64,000 nucleotides of DNA from Cryptomeria japonica (Eukaryota; Streptophyta; Pinopsida; Cupressales; Cupressaceae), in the NCBI RefSeq assembly GCF_030272615.1, contig NC_081406.1, positions 398,420,439 to 398,484,438 of the forward strand, read 5' to 3'. The notes beneath the pieces were generated by a model. The model was given only the letters and a program-made list of their open reading frames with translations, was not told the origin of the DNA and made no database searches. The position numbers were made by a program, and so were the translations under genes. Of the stretch, positions 10,785 to 24,016 are shown piece by piece; within the stretch, counting starts at the first letter, position 1, and every line of letters starts with the position of its first letter.

Positions 10785-11778
10785 TGTAGACACCTAAAAT
10801 TAATATTTAATTAATTTAAGCCTACCAACACAATTAATTAATTTAATTGTGTTATCCTTATTCCTCTCAGAATCAATTAAATCTAATTTAATTAATCCTT
10901 TCATTTTTGTCCAATAATTAATTTATCAAATAAATTAATTATTCTCCTATTATTCTAAAGTCCCCTCCAATAATTATTTCCTCTAAACCCACTTAGTTAA
11001 TTAATTAAAATTAATTAACCTATTCATGTGATTCCTACAAATCACTTTTCCTAATCCCACTCAAGCTAATTAATCCTTCTATAATCTCTCATAATCATGC
11101 TTATCATTATCCCTCAATTTTTAATTCCCACTCATGTCACATCAACATTGAGTCTCTCAAAGAAATTCAAATTTATTTGAATCCCTCAATGCATCCTTAT
11201 TTTGGAATTTTTAATTCCCCATGTTTGAAATTCAAATTTCTCCCCCCTTTTTCCCAAGGAATTTTATATTCCTATTTATTTTCTCAAGGTACCCTTGATC
11301 CATGACTTCTATCTCAAATAAATCTCAACCCTCCATAAGGAAATCAATCATGGCCCTCCATTGGCCTCCTCCAATCTATAAATTGGAGCCTATTCTCCTC
11401 TTAAATCATCTACTTCTCATACATTGTCATGCTGGTCATTTCTCTTCTATCTTCTTCCTATCATACCCTCATAATTCCCAAATATCATCTCATCTAATCC
11501 AATTCATCTCATTCATCCTCATCATCCAAATCCAATCCAAACATAATTTTTTTGAGCATTTGGAGAGCAATCCACATCCACATCAAGAAAGGAGCACATC
11601 AAGTGGAGCATCAAGGGTGCATCCTCATCATCCACTTCATCAAGCTCAATTTGAGGGAGAGGAGAAAGACACATTATAAAGTTGGTCGTTTGCATTCATA
11701 TTGTGTAATTGTTTGGTTCATTTGTATTCTAAGCTCCTTTTATCCCTTCATTCTTCTTCTGTCTTTTTCCCCTCTTCA
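10785..11778 (+). repeat. LTR 3 of the triple-LTR element
   Basis: Starts TGTAGACACCTAAAATTAAT after the second PPT and ends ..ctcttca. The gtatc duplication follows at once, so this is the terminal 3' LTR. Confidence 0.85.
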
Positions 11779-11783
11779 GTATC

Positions 11784-13130
11784 TTTTGACATTGAGATTT
11801 TTGATGAGATATATATATGACACATGATTCGACCTCATTGTACTTGTTTTGATTGATATGATATGATTTATTTGTATGTCTATATTGCTTATTATCATGG
11901 ATGTTTTTCTTTTTATCATGCAAATGAATGATCTAATGGATGAACATGATGATGCAAATGTATATGTGAATTCCATGTTTATTATATTTTTTTCATTTTT
12001 TGATGTTATAATATGGATGTAAATGGATATGCAATGGATTCTTGGATCTATATGATATGCTCATGTATGAAACTAACATCTCACATAGGGATTGTAATGT
12101 CCATACACAAATACTTAGTCGTGTCGATGATGATGATTTGTCGTTGACCACTTAATGAAGAAATTATGATTGTTTCAAATTCAAGCTTGGATTCAAAGGA
12201 TGAAGAGAACAATGTTATGATGCTAAAATCACTTGAAATGCACAAATATTAGTATGAATGCAACCTAAAACTTAGTCACTGGATTTAATATGCTTATTTA
12301 TCATCACTGAGCATTTTACAATGTCAGAGATAGACATAAGAACCATTAAGGCATTAAGAGCCAGGATGACCCGAATATTACTTGCGTGCCAACACATCAG
12401 AAAAAGTAGAGTTCCTTCCTTTTCATATGCAATACTGATTATCTTGTCCACAATGACCCTTTTATCATTCATATCCTAGGATAGATTAACCATTCATCCG
12501 GATTGCACGATAAAGAAATTTACTCAAAATAGATGAGGAAATGATTCCAACCTCCATGTAGCATACAAATAAATAGAGTCAAGGTATGTGTAGAAATTTC
12601 ACCTTGATATGAAGGCACTTATCATAGACACCAGGTTATGAGATGTTTCCAGATCATCAAAATCATTCCTACAAGAAGAAAACAAAGAAAAATATTATGC
12701 CCCCAGTCTTTGCTCCTCTTAGTCAAGATAGACTTCCTTGAGTTACTCAGAGGGAATAATAAATGAAAACCAATTTAAAAGATAACATACAAAGAAAGTT
12801 TAAATCATATCTCAAATAATTTTAGTGATTGTTTTCATTGTTCTTGTTTTGTCTGGTTACTCAGTGATAAAACCCTACAATGGTTAGGAGACAGGTGACT
12901 TACTCAGATTGGATGACCTGGTATTATCGACAAAAAGATGAATTGATTAAACTTCTTAGGACATTTAGATTGATCAATCAACTACCCTAATACTAGGATG
13001 TTGATCGGTTCCAAGAAGAACCAGGGTGTCACAAAAGCAACTAAAAGATATGTACAAGCTAAAGAAAAGATGCAAGAAAGCGGGAACTAAAACAGGAAAT
13101 GTCAAGTTTGCATTGATAGATGGAGCACTT
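11784..13130. other. Non-coding 3' region of G2, between PMD copy B and integrase
   Basis: AT-rich DNA without a supportable gene on either strand. It joins cleanly to the sequence left of 8431 once the mini-element is removed. By position it corresponds to the 45430-46943 block of G3, but I see no long DNA match. Confidence 0.55.
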
Positions 13131-13140
13131 TAGTACAAGA

Positions 13141-13320
13141 GGCGCCTATTTACCAAGTTTTCACCTTCTTGGAAAATATTCTCTTTTTTTACTACCAAGG
13201 TGCCTATTTACCAGGTTTTCACCAAGGCATTTGATTTTTTTTTACTTTTTTTTATTTTTTATAATTTTTTTTTCAGGACTTTTTATGATTTTTTTGATTT
13301 TTTTTAGGACTTTTTAGTTG
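13141..13320 (-). repeat. Post-integrase motif pair and A-rich tract of G2
   Basis: Minus-strand GGTGAAAACCTGGTAAATAGGC (read from 13224) and GGTGAAAACTTGGTAAATAGGC (read from about 13165) match the paired motif of G1 and G3. An A-rich tract with tcctgaaaaaaa (plus-strand tttttt runs, 13225-13315) lies between them and integrase. This supports homology of G2's 3' region to the other elements. Confidence 0.7.
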
Positions 13321-13399
13321 TATAGTTTGCTAGAGTAGAGAATGCTAAGTGTAGAATTTCTTCAAGTGGATGGTGTTGATCGGTTTAGGAAGTTGTTAT

Positions 13400-13980
13400 T
13401 CTTCCGATATTGAGAGTTGATAAGTGCTAGAGCCAAAGACTGCAGTAACAATGTAGGGACCTAGCTAGTTGGGTTCAAACTTCCCTTTTTGTTCCCGATG
13501 CTATTGGCTTTTAGGATTCTCTCTCAAAACAAGGCCACCAACCTAAAATTATCTGTGTCAAACTTTCTTGTTATAGCCTCTAGACATTCTCTTTTGGTAA
13601 TCTCTTAGATGTTCAAACACCACTTGCCGACATTCATCCAATAACTCGAGTTCTTGCAATCTAGATATTCTATGATCTTCATCAGTAATAAGACCTTGGA
13701 AAGAAACTCTCAAAGAAGGAATTTCAACCTCAATAGGCAAGACTGCTTTGGCCCCATACACCAAAGAAAAAGGTGTAGCCCCAATAGGTGTTTTCTGATG
13801 CTCATTCTATAAGCCCACAACGCTGGATTGAGGTACATATGCCAACCTTTTCCAAATTTATTAACTATTTTGTACAAGATAGTCACCAGATTTTTGTTAG
13901 ATGCTTCAGCCTGTCCATTACCTTGAGGGTAGTATATAGAAGACCAATGTTGTTTGATTTTGAACTTGTCACAAAGCTCA
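13400..13980 (-). pseudogene. G2 integrase, C-terminal part
   Basis: Minus-strand fragment: LCDKFKIKQHWSSIYYPQGN then GQAEASNKN near 13985-13900, holding the catalytic Glu of the integrase D,D-E core in the GQAEAS context. NPALWAYRMS follows and, after a frameshift around 13790-13750, VYGAKAVLPIEVEIPSLRVS to the end of the domain near 13400. The upstream part of the domain lies beyond two insertions, at 18491-18553 and 25095-25600. Colinear with G3 integrase around 44510-45178. Confidence 0.85.
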
Positions 13981-16900
13981 TGTGAGGCCCTACCCCGACT
14001 CATCCTGACATTTCTGTTATTTTCATATTGAGACTATTATGGATGCTTTATTTTATGCATTATGGATTTAGAACTTATATGATTCTATGATTTGGATCAC
14101 ATTGATGTATATGGATGCTTCATTTTATGCATTATGAATATGAAACTTTATATGTTGCTAGAATAGAAATTACTTGAAATGATGTATGTCATTATTGGAT
14201 TTGCAGGACTTCATTCTGATGATAGAAATAGGATGCTTATTATATGAATGGTTCAATTTTGAGGATTATGATAATTGCTTATGTGGAATCGAATTTGAAT
14301 GTATGAGATATTGAATTATTATTGTCAAATGTATGAGTGTTTGATGTGTAATGGAATCCATGTGTTTAATTATATCTATTTGTGATTATTTGGAATTACT
14401 AATGTGTTGATTTAGATGCGCTGGAAAATTATCCATGTGACCATGGAAATAATATGGAGAACCAAACCTAGACCTATGTATGTTTGTTAAGCCAGGGGTT
14501 GTCTATTTGGAGAGACAACACCCCATTTGTATTGTATTTTATTTGTGAAAGTAAATGATGCATGTGTGTTAAATTGATTTTATTTATTTGTGTAATCCTA
14601 CAAGAGACAAATTCCATGTGTGATTTTTATATTGTATTTTATTGTGTCACTTGACACATGTAATGATTAGTGTCATTGATTTTGACTTGTCTCTTGGAGG
14701 GAGTTTTGTTTCTACCAAATCCATTCAAACATCTGAGTGTGGTCCCAAATTTGCCTTGGGTAGGGAGTCTTGGGAGTGGTCAACTTAGGTTTGACCCGTA
14801 GGTTAACTTCAGTTGGGTTTCTAAGGGGTCAAATGGACTCTTAGGGTCAGTTTTAGGGCTTTTCCAAAGGTCCAAAGGGTATACCTATGGGTTAGGGGTA
14901 TTTTTAAACATGTGACTACTCCCATGTGACTGTTTAGTCACCTCAAAAAGTGGCTTTCCCAAGGTGAGCGAAAATTCAACTTAGAAGGTTCCTCCTAGGA
15001 TAGACAACCTTCCCTTTTGGTGTCAAACTCTCTTCCCCAACCTCTCTCACCTTTTCCCTTTCCAGTTTTAACAACATGTAAGAGGTTGGGAAGAACTACC
15101 AATGGGAACTCTCACTTTACCCAAGGGGTTGGAAAGAGTGAGAGAGGTCTTCTTAGGCAAGGATTAGGGACTTAGTGAGTAATCACCCACTCTCCATTGT
15201 TGGAGATTATGAAATTTTTGAAAATAGTTGTAGGATAGAATTTTTGGTGAAGGGTTGGTGAAGAGTTTGTGTGGATTTGGGCTGCTCATCCCCAACTATG
15301 TCTATCATATCTTTTGGTAGATTAAGGTTGGTTTTTCTTCCTTTTAGTTATGTTGTATATGTTGTTTTGAAAAGAAAGAAATGCTTGTATGAGAAGATGT
15401 GTATATGTAATTTGCTTTGTAGGAGAAAGATTTAATTTTTCCTTCCCTTGTTCTTTTTATGTGTTCTTGTTTTGGGAGTGTCCAAGGCCTCCTACTCTTG
15501 GGAGAGTAGGATGGTCTTGGGGTGGAAGAAGTATGACAACCTTGGGTGAGAGGCTCTCCTTATGGAGAGTGATCTCAAGGGTGTTCTTTGTGACCCTTGC
15601 TGCATAGCCTTGTGTATGCATTTGGGGGTCATAAGGGGAGAAGATATGGATTTTATGCCTTTGGGGGGCATAAGGGTGTGGAGATGTAATTGTTGTATTT
15701 TGATTGCTATGAGGTGTCTTGAGTTGTTCCATGCTTGCAGTCTCCCCAATGGTATTTGGTCCACTTCCACCCATGGAAAGATCATCACAAGTTGTGGTGA
15801 GAGTGTAGCTTGGGTTGGGAAAATGTATGTTGAGTGTTTGCCCTATGTTTGTTGTGATTGTTTGTTTGTGACCCGTCTAGTGCTTGGTTCTCCAAGCTCA
15901 GGGGTGGCTTCTAGTAAGCCTAGGTTGGGAGGTGGGCTCTCCATGGTCAAGTTGTATTCTATTTGCAGGTTGCTTGGGATGGGAAAGAAAAGATGAAGAG
16001 ATTTGTTGCTATTCTATGTAGCAGAAAAGTTTCAAAGAAAAAATGTATTTATTATTGTAGTTGTAAGGGAAAAAGCCAATGTTGTATTTATTATTCCAAA
16101 AGTAAAGAAATGTTGTATTTTATTCATAGTTCTTATTTAATGGAAAGGAGAAGTCTTGTAGGGTTTTCAAACCCATTCGTAATGATATTAATATTGGGTG
16201 TTAAATGCTCTTAAAGAAATGTATTTCTCCTATTTGGTCATGATTGTAAAATATAAAGAAACATGTCTATGTTGGGATTAAGCTCCTATTGCTATTGATA
16301 ATAATATATGTTGCATTTATGTTTATTCTGCAAATAAAAGTTCATTTTATCCCTTATGCAAAATGGAAATAGTGTATGATAGTTCTTACATTATATTCTA
16401 GTTTTATTTATGCTGCTGTAATTTAATTAAAACTGTCATTTGCTCTTTCATTTAATGCAGAAAATAAACCCAATAGTAATAGCCTATTTAAAAAAAAAAG
16501 GGGGGGTTAACATCTACATTTAGTTTTATTTGTTTTACCTGAAAAGATTATATTTAAAGCTTGTTGTTTGTGTGCATTGTAAATATTAGTTACAGAATGC
16601 TTTAAGCAATGAAACAATATAGGCTTTTTTCCATTAAGCTAGGTCTAATATGCTAAGGAAATAATTAGTTTAAGATTTGTATATAAAAGAATAAGGACAA
16701 AATTTAAAGCCTAAAAATTAACATAATAGAAAATGAATATTGCATCTATTATCATGCTGCTAATCATTTATTATTTTCTGCATGTTATAAAGAGATTAAA
16801 AAAATAAATAAACAGTATACTTAAATGCATATATATATATATAAGGCTACATAATTTATTTAATAATATTTCCAGCCTATGAAACCCTTTTGAAAATATT

Positions 16901-17088
16901 ATTCCTACAAGAATATATGCATTTATATATTTCATATGTTAAATACAAAAAAAATAATAAATTAATTTAAACTAAGAAAAAAAAATTAAAAAAAATAAGA
17001 AGAAAACCCCACTGAGGGTCCCACGGAGCTGAGCTCCATGTGGGAGTCGCTCGGTGGGTCGAGCCCCCACAGAGGCACCGGTGGCACC

Positions 17089-17250
17089 ATTGCAGGACGT
17101 GACCCGCAGGGGCGGCCTTGGCCGCCACTGCGAGCCACGCCCCGAAGGGACGCTGCGGCACCACTGCGGGCCGCGCCCCGTAGGGATGCCTCAGCGTCAC
17201 TACGGGCCGCGACCCGCAGTGGCATCTTGGTGCCGCTACGGGTGGCCCCA
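17089..17250. repeat. GC-rich 36-bp minisatellite
   Basis: About four and a half units beginning near 17089, 17125, 17161, 17197 and 17233, with core ccactgcgggccgcgccccg. It sits in a GC-rich island (about 17010-17350) within very AT-rich DNA. A 36-bp period leaves all frames free of stops, which explains the overlapping open frames on both strands here. Confidence 0.85.
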
Positions 17251-17790
17251 CCTCTCCCCTTGTGAACCACCACTATCGTCTCTACGTCTAACCCTTGCGG
17301 CCATCGTGAGAAATCTGCCTCCCCTCCTTCGGCTCCACCGATCACCATGGCCGCCGCCGATCCTTCCAACCTGCACACAAAAGAGGCACACACACATGCC
17401 CTAACCCAAATTTTGGGTTAGGGAAAACACACATGGGTTTAAAAAAAAAAAATATGGTGGGATATGGGATAAAAAGAAGTTAGGGTTTCATTCATATATA
17501 ATAAAAAAGAAAAAAAAATGATTGAGTGAAATAAAAAGGGAAAACCTATTCGGATTTGAATAGGGTATCCCGTATAATTTTGGGAATACTATTAGTTTTT
17601 TTTTATATAAGCTCTTAAATGTTAATGGATTCATATCGTTATTAATATACGTAGCTTTCAATTGTATATAGACTAGGACTTACATTTTAGTGAGCTTAGG
17701 TAAGTTTTTTTAAAGAGATGTATATAGATATATATCGCATACATGCTATATAAAAGCTTAAGGGTATGTAAAAATACATATAAATTCAAA

Positions 17791-17936
<146 letters not shown>

Positions 17937-18490
17937 TTTCTTTATTGGGTTTAAATTGAAAGCTAGGGGGGGGATTTTAATTTACTAAAATGTATTAGTA
18001 GGTGCCTTGATAGTAATTTGACCTTAGGAATTTATTGTATTTGGTCAACGCTAACTAGAGTTTTCAGAGCAAATTTTATTAAAGAACCTTTTAGCTTCTA
18101 GTCAAATTCTAAATGCATTATCATTATTGTTAAATAAACAATGGGATTTAATAACCTCAGTGCTAGGAATAATTAATTTAGTCCTAGGCAATTAAGCAAT
18201 AAATTGAGATTAAGAATATCTCTTGCAAACTAATTTAGAGATTGTTGTTTAAACGAATTCAACTATTTAATAATGAGATAATAATGATTCTTTGGAGGAT
18301 TAATATTTTGTATTTAATTTAGATGATCTTGCTTACTTGATCTATTGTTTAGATTATTATTAGTTGAAAAGAAATCAAATGTAGTTAAGACAAGACTTGT
18401 TAGTGCATTATTTAGCAAACTTAGTTTTATTAGGTTATGTTTAAAAAAATAAAAATTATTCCGTTTGTGCCCAAAAGTTTGGGCATGACA

Positions 18491-18553
18491 ACTCATCTAG
18501 ATACTTGTTTTTGAACTTCCCTCCATTGTTAGTCGCAATTGAAGAAGGGATTC
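18491..18553 (-). pseudogene. G2 integrase, short central fragment between two insertions
   Basis: Minus strand reads IPSSIATNNGGKFKNKYLDEL, the integrase core around its second acidic residue (here Asn in TNNGG where G3 has TDNGR). It is bounded left by the 4.5-kb insertion and right by Copia-1, both with target duplications. Confidence 0.85.
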
Positions 18554-19608
18554 TGTAGGTCCCGGAGACAACTAAGAGGGGGGGTGAATCAGTTGTCAAC
18601 TAAATTCAAACCAAAAACTTATTAACCAACTTAATGCTTAATACCGGTAAGACAGTTAAGTATGCCGGTAAACAGTGTTAATAGAAAATTTCTATACCGC
18701 TAAGAATTAATGCATGAAAAATAAGCACAAAGTCATCCACAACACATGACACCAATATTTGTATGTGGAAACCCTGTAAGGGGAAAAACCATGGTGGGAA
18801 ACCTTACCCACAATCAGATGATACTACTGCAGATAGTAAGTGTACAAAGAGGGGTCTGCACATGCAGAAAGGCCAATAGCCTAGAGCTCACTGCTCAATC
18901 ACAAATGGGAGTCACACTGACTACAGTTGGATGGTTAAATCCAATAAGAATGTACTGCACAAAATAGCATCTTCATATGCTGGATTCAGTACCGGTGTAA
19001 TGCTGATATGCTTCTGCAAAAACCTAACTTCTCCTTCGAATTATATCTTCGTGTATACCTCTGCTTGATCTCGCATATACCTTGACATAATTCTTTTTCG
19101 CATTCTACCCTTGATCTTACAAATAAGATCTTACATTTATACCATACCCTAAGACCAATTTTAGTAGGTCGGCTCTACAAGATATTACAATAAAAACATT
19201 TTACAAATAATACAATATTCGATGCAATAACTGATTGAACATGTCAGCTTAATGCATTTACAACAATAATAAATCATCTCCATAGCGTGCCATGCTGATC
19301 TGGAGAAGATAAGCCTGCCTGTGAAACCCTAGATAACCTAAACCTATTTGCTGGTAAAAGCAAATATGCAAATAAGAGTATACCAATGATTATTACTTCA
19401 AAATAAAGTGTCCACATGATGTCTTCAACATTACCAAGTGTCTTCCATGTCATTTCAGGTACCAGTGAACATTATATCCTGCCGGTGAACCATATACTGG
19501 TAATTGTTGCACAGTTTACTATTTGCCGGTGAATGTTGCTTGATCTCCAAAGTAGATGTATTTAGTAGGTGTTGACATCAATGACAAAACCATACCAAAA
19601 TACCAACA
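18554..19608 (-). repeat. 3' LTR of Copia-1
   Basis: Minus strand starts TGTTGGTATTTTGGTATGG (19608) and ends GGGACCTACA (18554). Matches 24032-25094 throughout. Frames around 18746-18967 and 24232-24453 are the same LTR DNA and not genes. Confidence 0.95.
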
Positions 19609-19978
19609 ATCTCCCCCTTTGGCATTGATGGCAACACAAGATGGAAAAACCATCAAAGTGCCAAAACAGAAATGCCAAGTACAAAAACCAACAATCTCCA
19701 TTTCTCCCCCTGGGAGTAATATGTGTTTATACCAATCTCTCATACCAATCTCTCCTCTAAAAGATAATGCATTTTTCCATACATCTCTCCCTAATGTTTT
19801 TCCATATATCTCTCCCCCTTTGACATCAAATGCCAAAGTCACAAAAAGTCAAGTTCATACAAAATACCAACCAATTCAATATACCAACTACTCCCCTTGA
19901 GAAGTAGCTTCCTCATCAAGTACCAGAATAAAAGATTTGTCCATTTAATTATGTCAGTTGATGACAATCATCAACTGT
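19609..19978 (-). promoter_or_regulatory. 3' untranslated region and PPT of Copia-1
   Basis: The PPT GCCAAAGGGGGAGAT (19623-19609) adjoins the 3' LTR. Further purine-rich AAAGGGGGAG-type tracts occur upstream (about 19700 and 19815). The rest is non-coding. Confidence 0.85.
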
Positions 19979-22900
19979 CTAAGTCTCTACCGGTGGAGGT
20001 AAGACTCCGAGCTGATCTCTAAGATACTCAAAAGTTTCCTTAGGCAAAGGTTTTGTAAAAATATCTACAAGCTGTTCTTTATTATTCACATAAACTAGTT
20101 TTATCTCCTTTTCTTCAACTTTTTCCCTTAGAAAATTTAGTTTGATAGAAACATGTTTTGTTTAGAATGTAATACTGGATTCTTAGATATATCAATTACT
20201 GTAGTGTTATCACAATATATAGTAATAGGTTCCTTGCATTTTACCTTTATGTCTTTCAACATTTTCTTAAGCCAGAGTACCTGTGTACAGTTTGTTGCTG
20301 CTGCAACATATTCTGATTTTGCTGTTGATAAGGATGTACAACTCTATTTATTACTTAACCAAGAAACTAATATCTTTCCAAGAAAGAAAGCTCCTCCAGT
20401 GGTGCTATTTCTATCATCCACATCTCCTGCCCAATTTGCATCTTTGTATGCATATAAATCAAAATTTTCATCTTTAGGATACCATAATCCAGGATTTGTT
20501 GTGCCTTGTAAGTACCGGAAAATCTTTTTTACTGTTGATTCATGATTTTCCCTAGGATTACTCTGAAATCTAGAAACTATACATACTGCATTCATAATAT
20601 CAGGTCTGGTTTGTGTCAAATACAGTAAACCTCCTATCATAGATTTGTATCTAGTTGGATTGACAGGTGTAGATTCATCCCTTTGAGATAATTTGTCATT
20701 TGTAGTCATAGGTGTGCTTACCGGTTTAGAGTTTTCCATCCCAAATTTCTTAAGTAGTTCTTTCAAGTACTTAGATTGAATCAAAAATATGCCTTTATCA
20801 ATCTGTAAAATCTGCAATCCTAAAAAGAATTTTATTTCTCCTATCATAGACATTTCAAATTCATGCTGCATTTCAAGAGAAAATTCTTTGCATAATTCAT
20901 CTTCTCCTCCAAAGATTATATCATCAACAAATACTTCAATAATCAAGATATCATCATTAGTTACTTTGTAATATAAATTTCTATATGCATTTCCTTTAGT
21001 AAAACCAATCTTTAAAAGATACTTATCCAATCTTGCATACCAAGCTCTTGGAGCTTGTTTTAATCCATACAGAGCTTTTCTTAATCTGCAAACCATATCA
21101 TTGTCATCTGTCAAGGAAAATCCATCAAGTTGTTCAATATAGACTTCCTCTTCAAGATCTCCATTCAAAAATGCACATTTGATATCCATTTGATAAACTT
21201 TGTAATCCTTGTGAGCTGCAAAGGCCAAGAATAATCTAACTGCCTCAATTCTGGCTACCAGTGTAAAGGTTTCATTGTAATCAACTCCTTCTTTCTGAGA
21301 ATATCCCTTACACACTAGTCTTGTTTTTTTTCTGACAACCTTACCATCTTCATTGAGTTTGTTTCTAAATACCCATTTGGTTCCAATTACATTTTTATTT
21401 TTAGGTCGGGGAACTGATGTCCAAGTATTATTTTTCTCAATTTGTCCTAATTCTTCTTCCATAGCTTTAATCCAAAATTTGTCTTCATATGCCTCATTGA
21501 TAGATAATGGTTCAATTTGAGAAATAAGACATACCTCTTCATTCGCCAATCTTCCTCTTGTCATGACTCCTTTAAATTTGCTTCCAATTATCTGATCTTC
21601 AGAATCATTCAGTCTTACATATCGGGGTGTCTTAGTCTATTGTTGTTCTTCATTTACTATGGAATCTTCTGATGATACCGGAGTAACTGGATCATCATTC
21701 TGTACTGGTGGATTTATTGTAGGTTCATTTGTCATAATTTCTGTTACCGATTCAGAGTCTATATACCTTGAAGTTCCTCTGAATTGTTCATCAATCTTTA
21801 CATTTGTAATCTCAACAATTTTCTGTAATCTTTTATTAAAACATCTATAGGCTTTACTCTTAGATGAATAACCAAGAAATATTCCTTCATCACTTCTAGG
21901 ATCAAACTTGCCAATATACTCATCTCTTCTAATATAACATTTACTTCCAAAAATTCTGAAATACTTAAGAGTAGGAGTATTACCAAAAAATAGTTCATGA
22001 GGGGTCTTACCAGTTTCACCTTTGATGTGAGCTTTGTTGAATGTATAGATAGCAGTTCTTACTGCCTCTCTCCAGTACACATGTGGTAGATTTGCTTCTG
22101 ATAACATACTTCTTGCTGCATCCAAAATAGTTCTATTTTTCCTTTCAACAACTCCATTCTGTTGTGGTGTCCGAGGTGCTGATAATTGTCTTTTGATTCC
22201 ATTTACTTCACAGAATGTATTAAATAATTAGCATGAAATATCTATCACCTTGTAAGATTTTAGTTCTAGCTGGACCACATAAATCAGTGTGAATTAAATC
22301 AAGAGCATTATTGGATTTTTCTGGAATACGTTTGAAACTAGCTCTAACTTGTTTTCCAAATTGACATTCCTTGCAAATTGTATTTTGAGGTTTCACAATT
22401 TTAGGTACATCTCTAACTGCCTTAGAAGTACTGATTTTTACCATGCAATCAAAATTTACATGACATAGTCTTTTATGCCATAACCAACTTTCATCTATAT
22501 GTGCAATTAAGCATGTCTTTTCACTGTTATTCAAATGAAAGATATTACCTCTAGTCTGATTACTGGTTGCAATTTCCAAACCAGTTCTATTCATGATTTT
22601 GCATTTTCCATTTTTAAATTGTAACTGAAAACCTTTCTCAACTAATTGACCAACACTTAAAAGATTATGTTTTAATCCTTCAACATAGTAGGCATTGTTA
22701 GTGTTATGTTTACCATCAAGAGATATTGAACCCTTACCTTTGATTGAACAGGCTTTGTCATCTCCGAATCTCACTAAACCTCCATTGTATTCTTGAAAGT
22801 TCAAGAATTTACCTTTGTCTCCAGTCATGTGATGTGAGCATCCTGAGTCAATAATCCATTCATCCTTTGATTCAACTTTAGCTGCTAGGGCTTGTTCTAC

Positions 22901-23974
22901 CGGTTGAGCAATAGGTACCGGTTGATCTTTTGTTATAGCAACAAAGACCCATCCATTGTCTGTTGGATCTTCATCAGAATCATCAGTCAAACCTTCATCA
23001 GCAATGTAACAAGATTTATCTTTGTTTTTCTTTAATATGTATTTTTGATATTCAGGATTAGGTTTGTATGTCCTTCTAGCTTCTTCTCTTAGTCTAGCAT
23101 GTCTATCAGGGCATCTTGAAGCCATATGACCAATCTTATTGCAGTTAAAACATTTAAAGGGTACTTTACCTTCATACTTACTTCCAATTGGGCCTTTTGG
23201 CATTTTTCTTGCGAATAGTGCTTCAAGTTCTTCAAGCTCTTCATTCTCCTTCCTGGTTTCTTCAAGTTCTCTTGCATAAAAGGCTCTCTAGTCTGATTTG
23301 CCAAAGGATGGAGCAGATGATGTTGATGCTTTGAAGGCCAAATCAGTTTTTATAGTAGTAACAGGACCAAATTCCTCAATTTCAAAAGCTGAAAGTTTTC
23401 CAATCAATGTATCCCTAGTTACTGATGTATTAGGCATTGTTCTTAACTCATTTATAGTAGTAATCTTCATTTTATATGCCAGTGGCAAACCTCTTAAGAT
23501 TTTTGAAACAATCTCATCTTCACTCAAGGTTCCTCCACAACATTTGATACCCAAAATAATTTCATTTACTCTTTCCATAAAAGCAGAAATCCTTTCATCT
23601 TCTTCCATTTTCAGATGTTCATACCTGACTTGGAAGCTTTCAAGTTTTGCAATTTTGACTATGGAATCTCCTTCATTCAGTGTTTCCAAATGATCCCAAA
23701 TAGCTTTTGCAGTGGATCTGTCTAATAATCCCATGATTTGTTGATCTGACAATGCGCTCAAGAGAGCTTCTCTAGCTTTGCAATCATTTTCTTCATCTTT
23801 AGCTAAAGTAGTGGGAGTAATCTGACTAGCTACAACAGCAGTATAACCATTCTTAGTAACTTCCCAGATGTCTTTACCAATGCAATTCAGATGTGTCTCC
23901 ATTCTGATTTTTCATATCCCATAGTTGGTTCCATCAAATTTAGGACTATCCTTTCTGAAATAATTAGTAGACAT
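19979..23974 (-). pseudogene. Copia-1 gag-pol (gag, protease, integrase, RT, RNase H)
   Basis: One minus-strand frame from ATG at 23974 to the stop at 19981-19979. Order: UBN2-type gag; zinc knuckle CFNCNKIGHMASRC (about 23155-23110); protease IIDSGCSHHMTGD (about 22850); integrase zinc finger (HKRLCH..CKECQFGK) and first catalytic Asp in LIHTDLCGP; core end PQQNGVVERK; RT with VFVDDIIFGG; RNase H with KDANWAGDVDD and TAKSEYVAAATN. Lesions: TGA replacing Trp shortly after the start (near 23915), TAG at 23290-23288 where Copia-2 has Trp, a deletion of about 52 codons near 22222-22228 that shifts frame and removes the second catalytic Asp of integrase, and TAG codons near 21637 and 20344. Most stops are G-to-A type. 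Confidence 0.93.
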
Positions 23975-24016
23975 TGAATCTCCTCAAGTTGTTAAACTTC
24001 CGTAAAAAGAGGACTA

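Larger units (their letters stand above)
8431..11778 (+). mobile_element. Triple-LTR mini-element (LTR-int-LTR-int-LTR), non-autonomous
   Basis: Three near-identical direct repeats start TGTAGACAC at 8431, 9608 and 10785. The first two units are each 1177 bp; the third stops after 994 bp at ...cccctcttca (11778). The whole is flanked by one 5-bp duplication, gtatc (8426-8430 and 11779-11783). Each complete unit is thus an LTR of about 991 bp plus some 186 bp of internal DNA ending in a hairpin and PPT. There is no coding capacity and no clear primer site after the LTRs. LTR start, palindromic TATA box and PPT resemble the G1/G3 family, suggesting mobilisation by it. It sits in G2 just after PMD copy B. 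Short open frames inside it are not conserved genes. Confidence 0.85.

Noticed and set aside
8431-11778. Possible CRISPR-like or satellite array
   Set aside because: Units are 1177-bp LTR-plus-internal segments with TG..CA ends, PPT and a target duplication, so retrotransposon structure explains them.
15389-16214. Several overlapping frames with hydrophobic or Cys-rich translations
   Set aside because: Inside the 4.5-kb LTR-like insertion, in conflicting frames on both strands, with no domain.
16967-17404. Overlapping GC-rich open frames on both strands
   Set aside because: They follow from the 36-bp minisatellite, whose period is a multiple of three and which is poor in A/T stops. No domain and no start context.
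18746-18967. 73-codon frame repeated at 24232-24453
   Set aside because: Both copies are the same stretch of the two Copia-1 LTRs; duplication reflects the LTRs and not a gene family.
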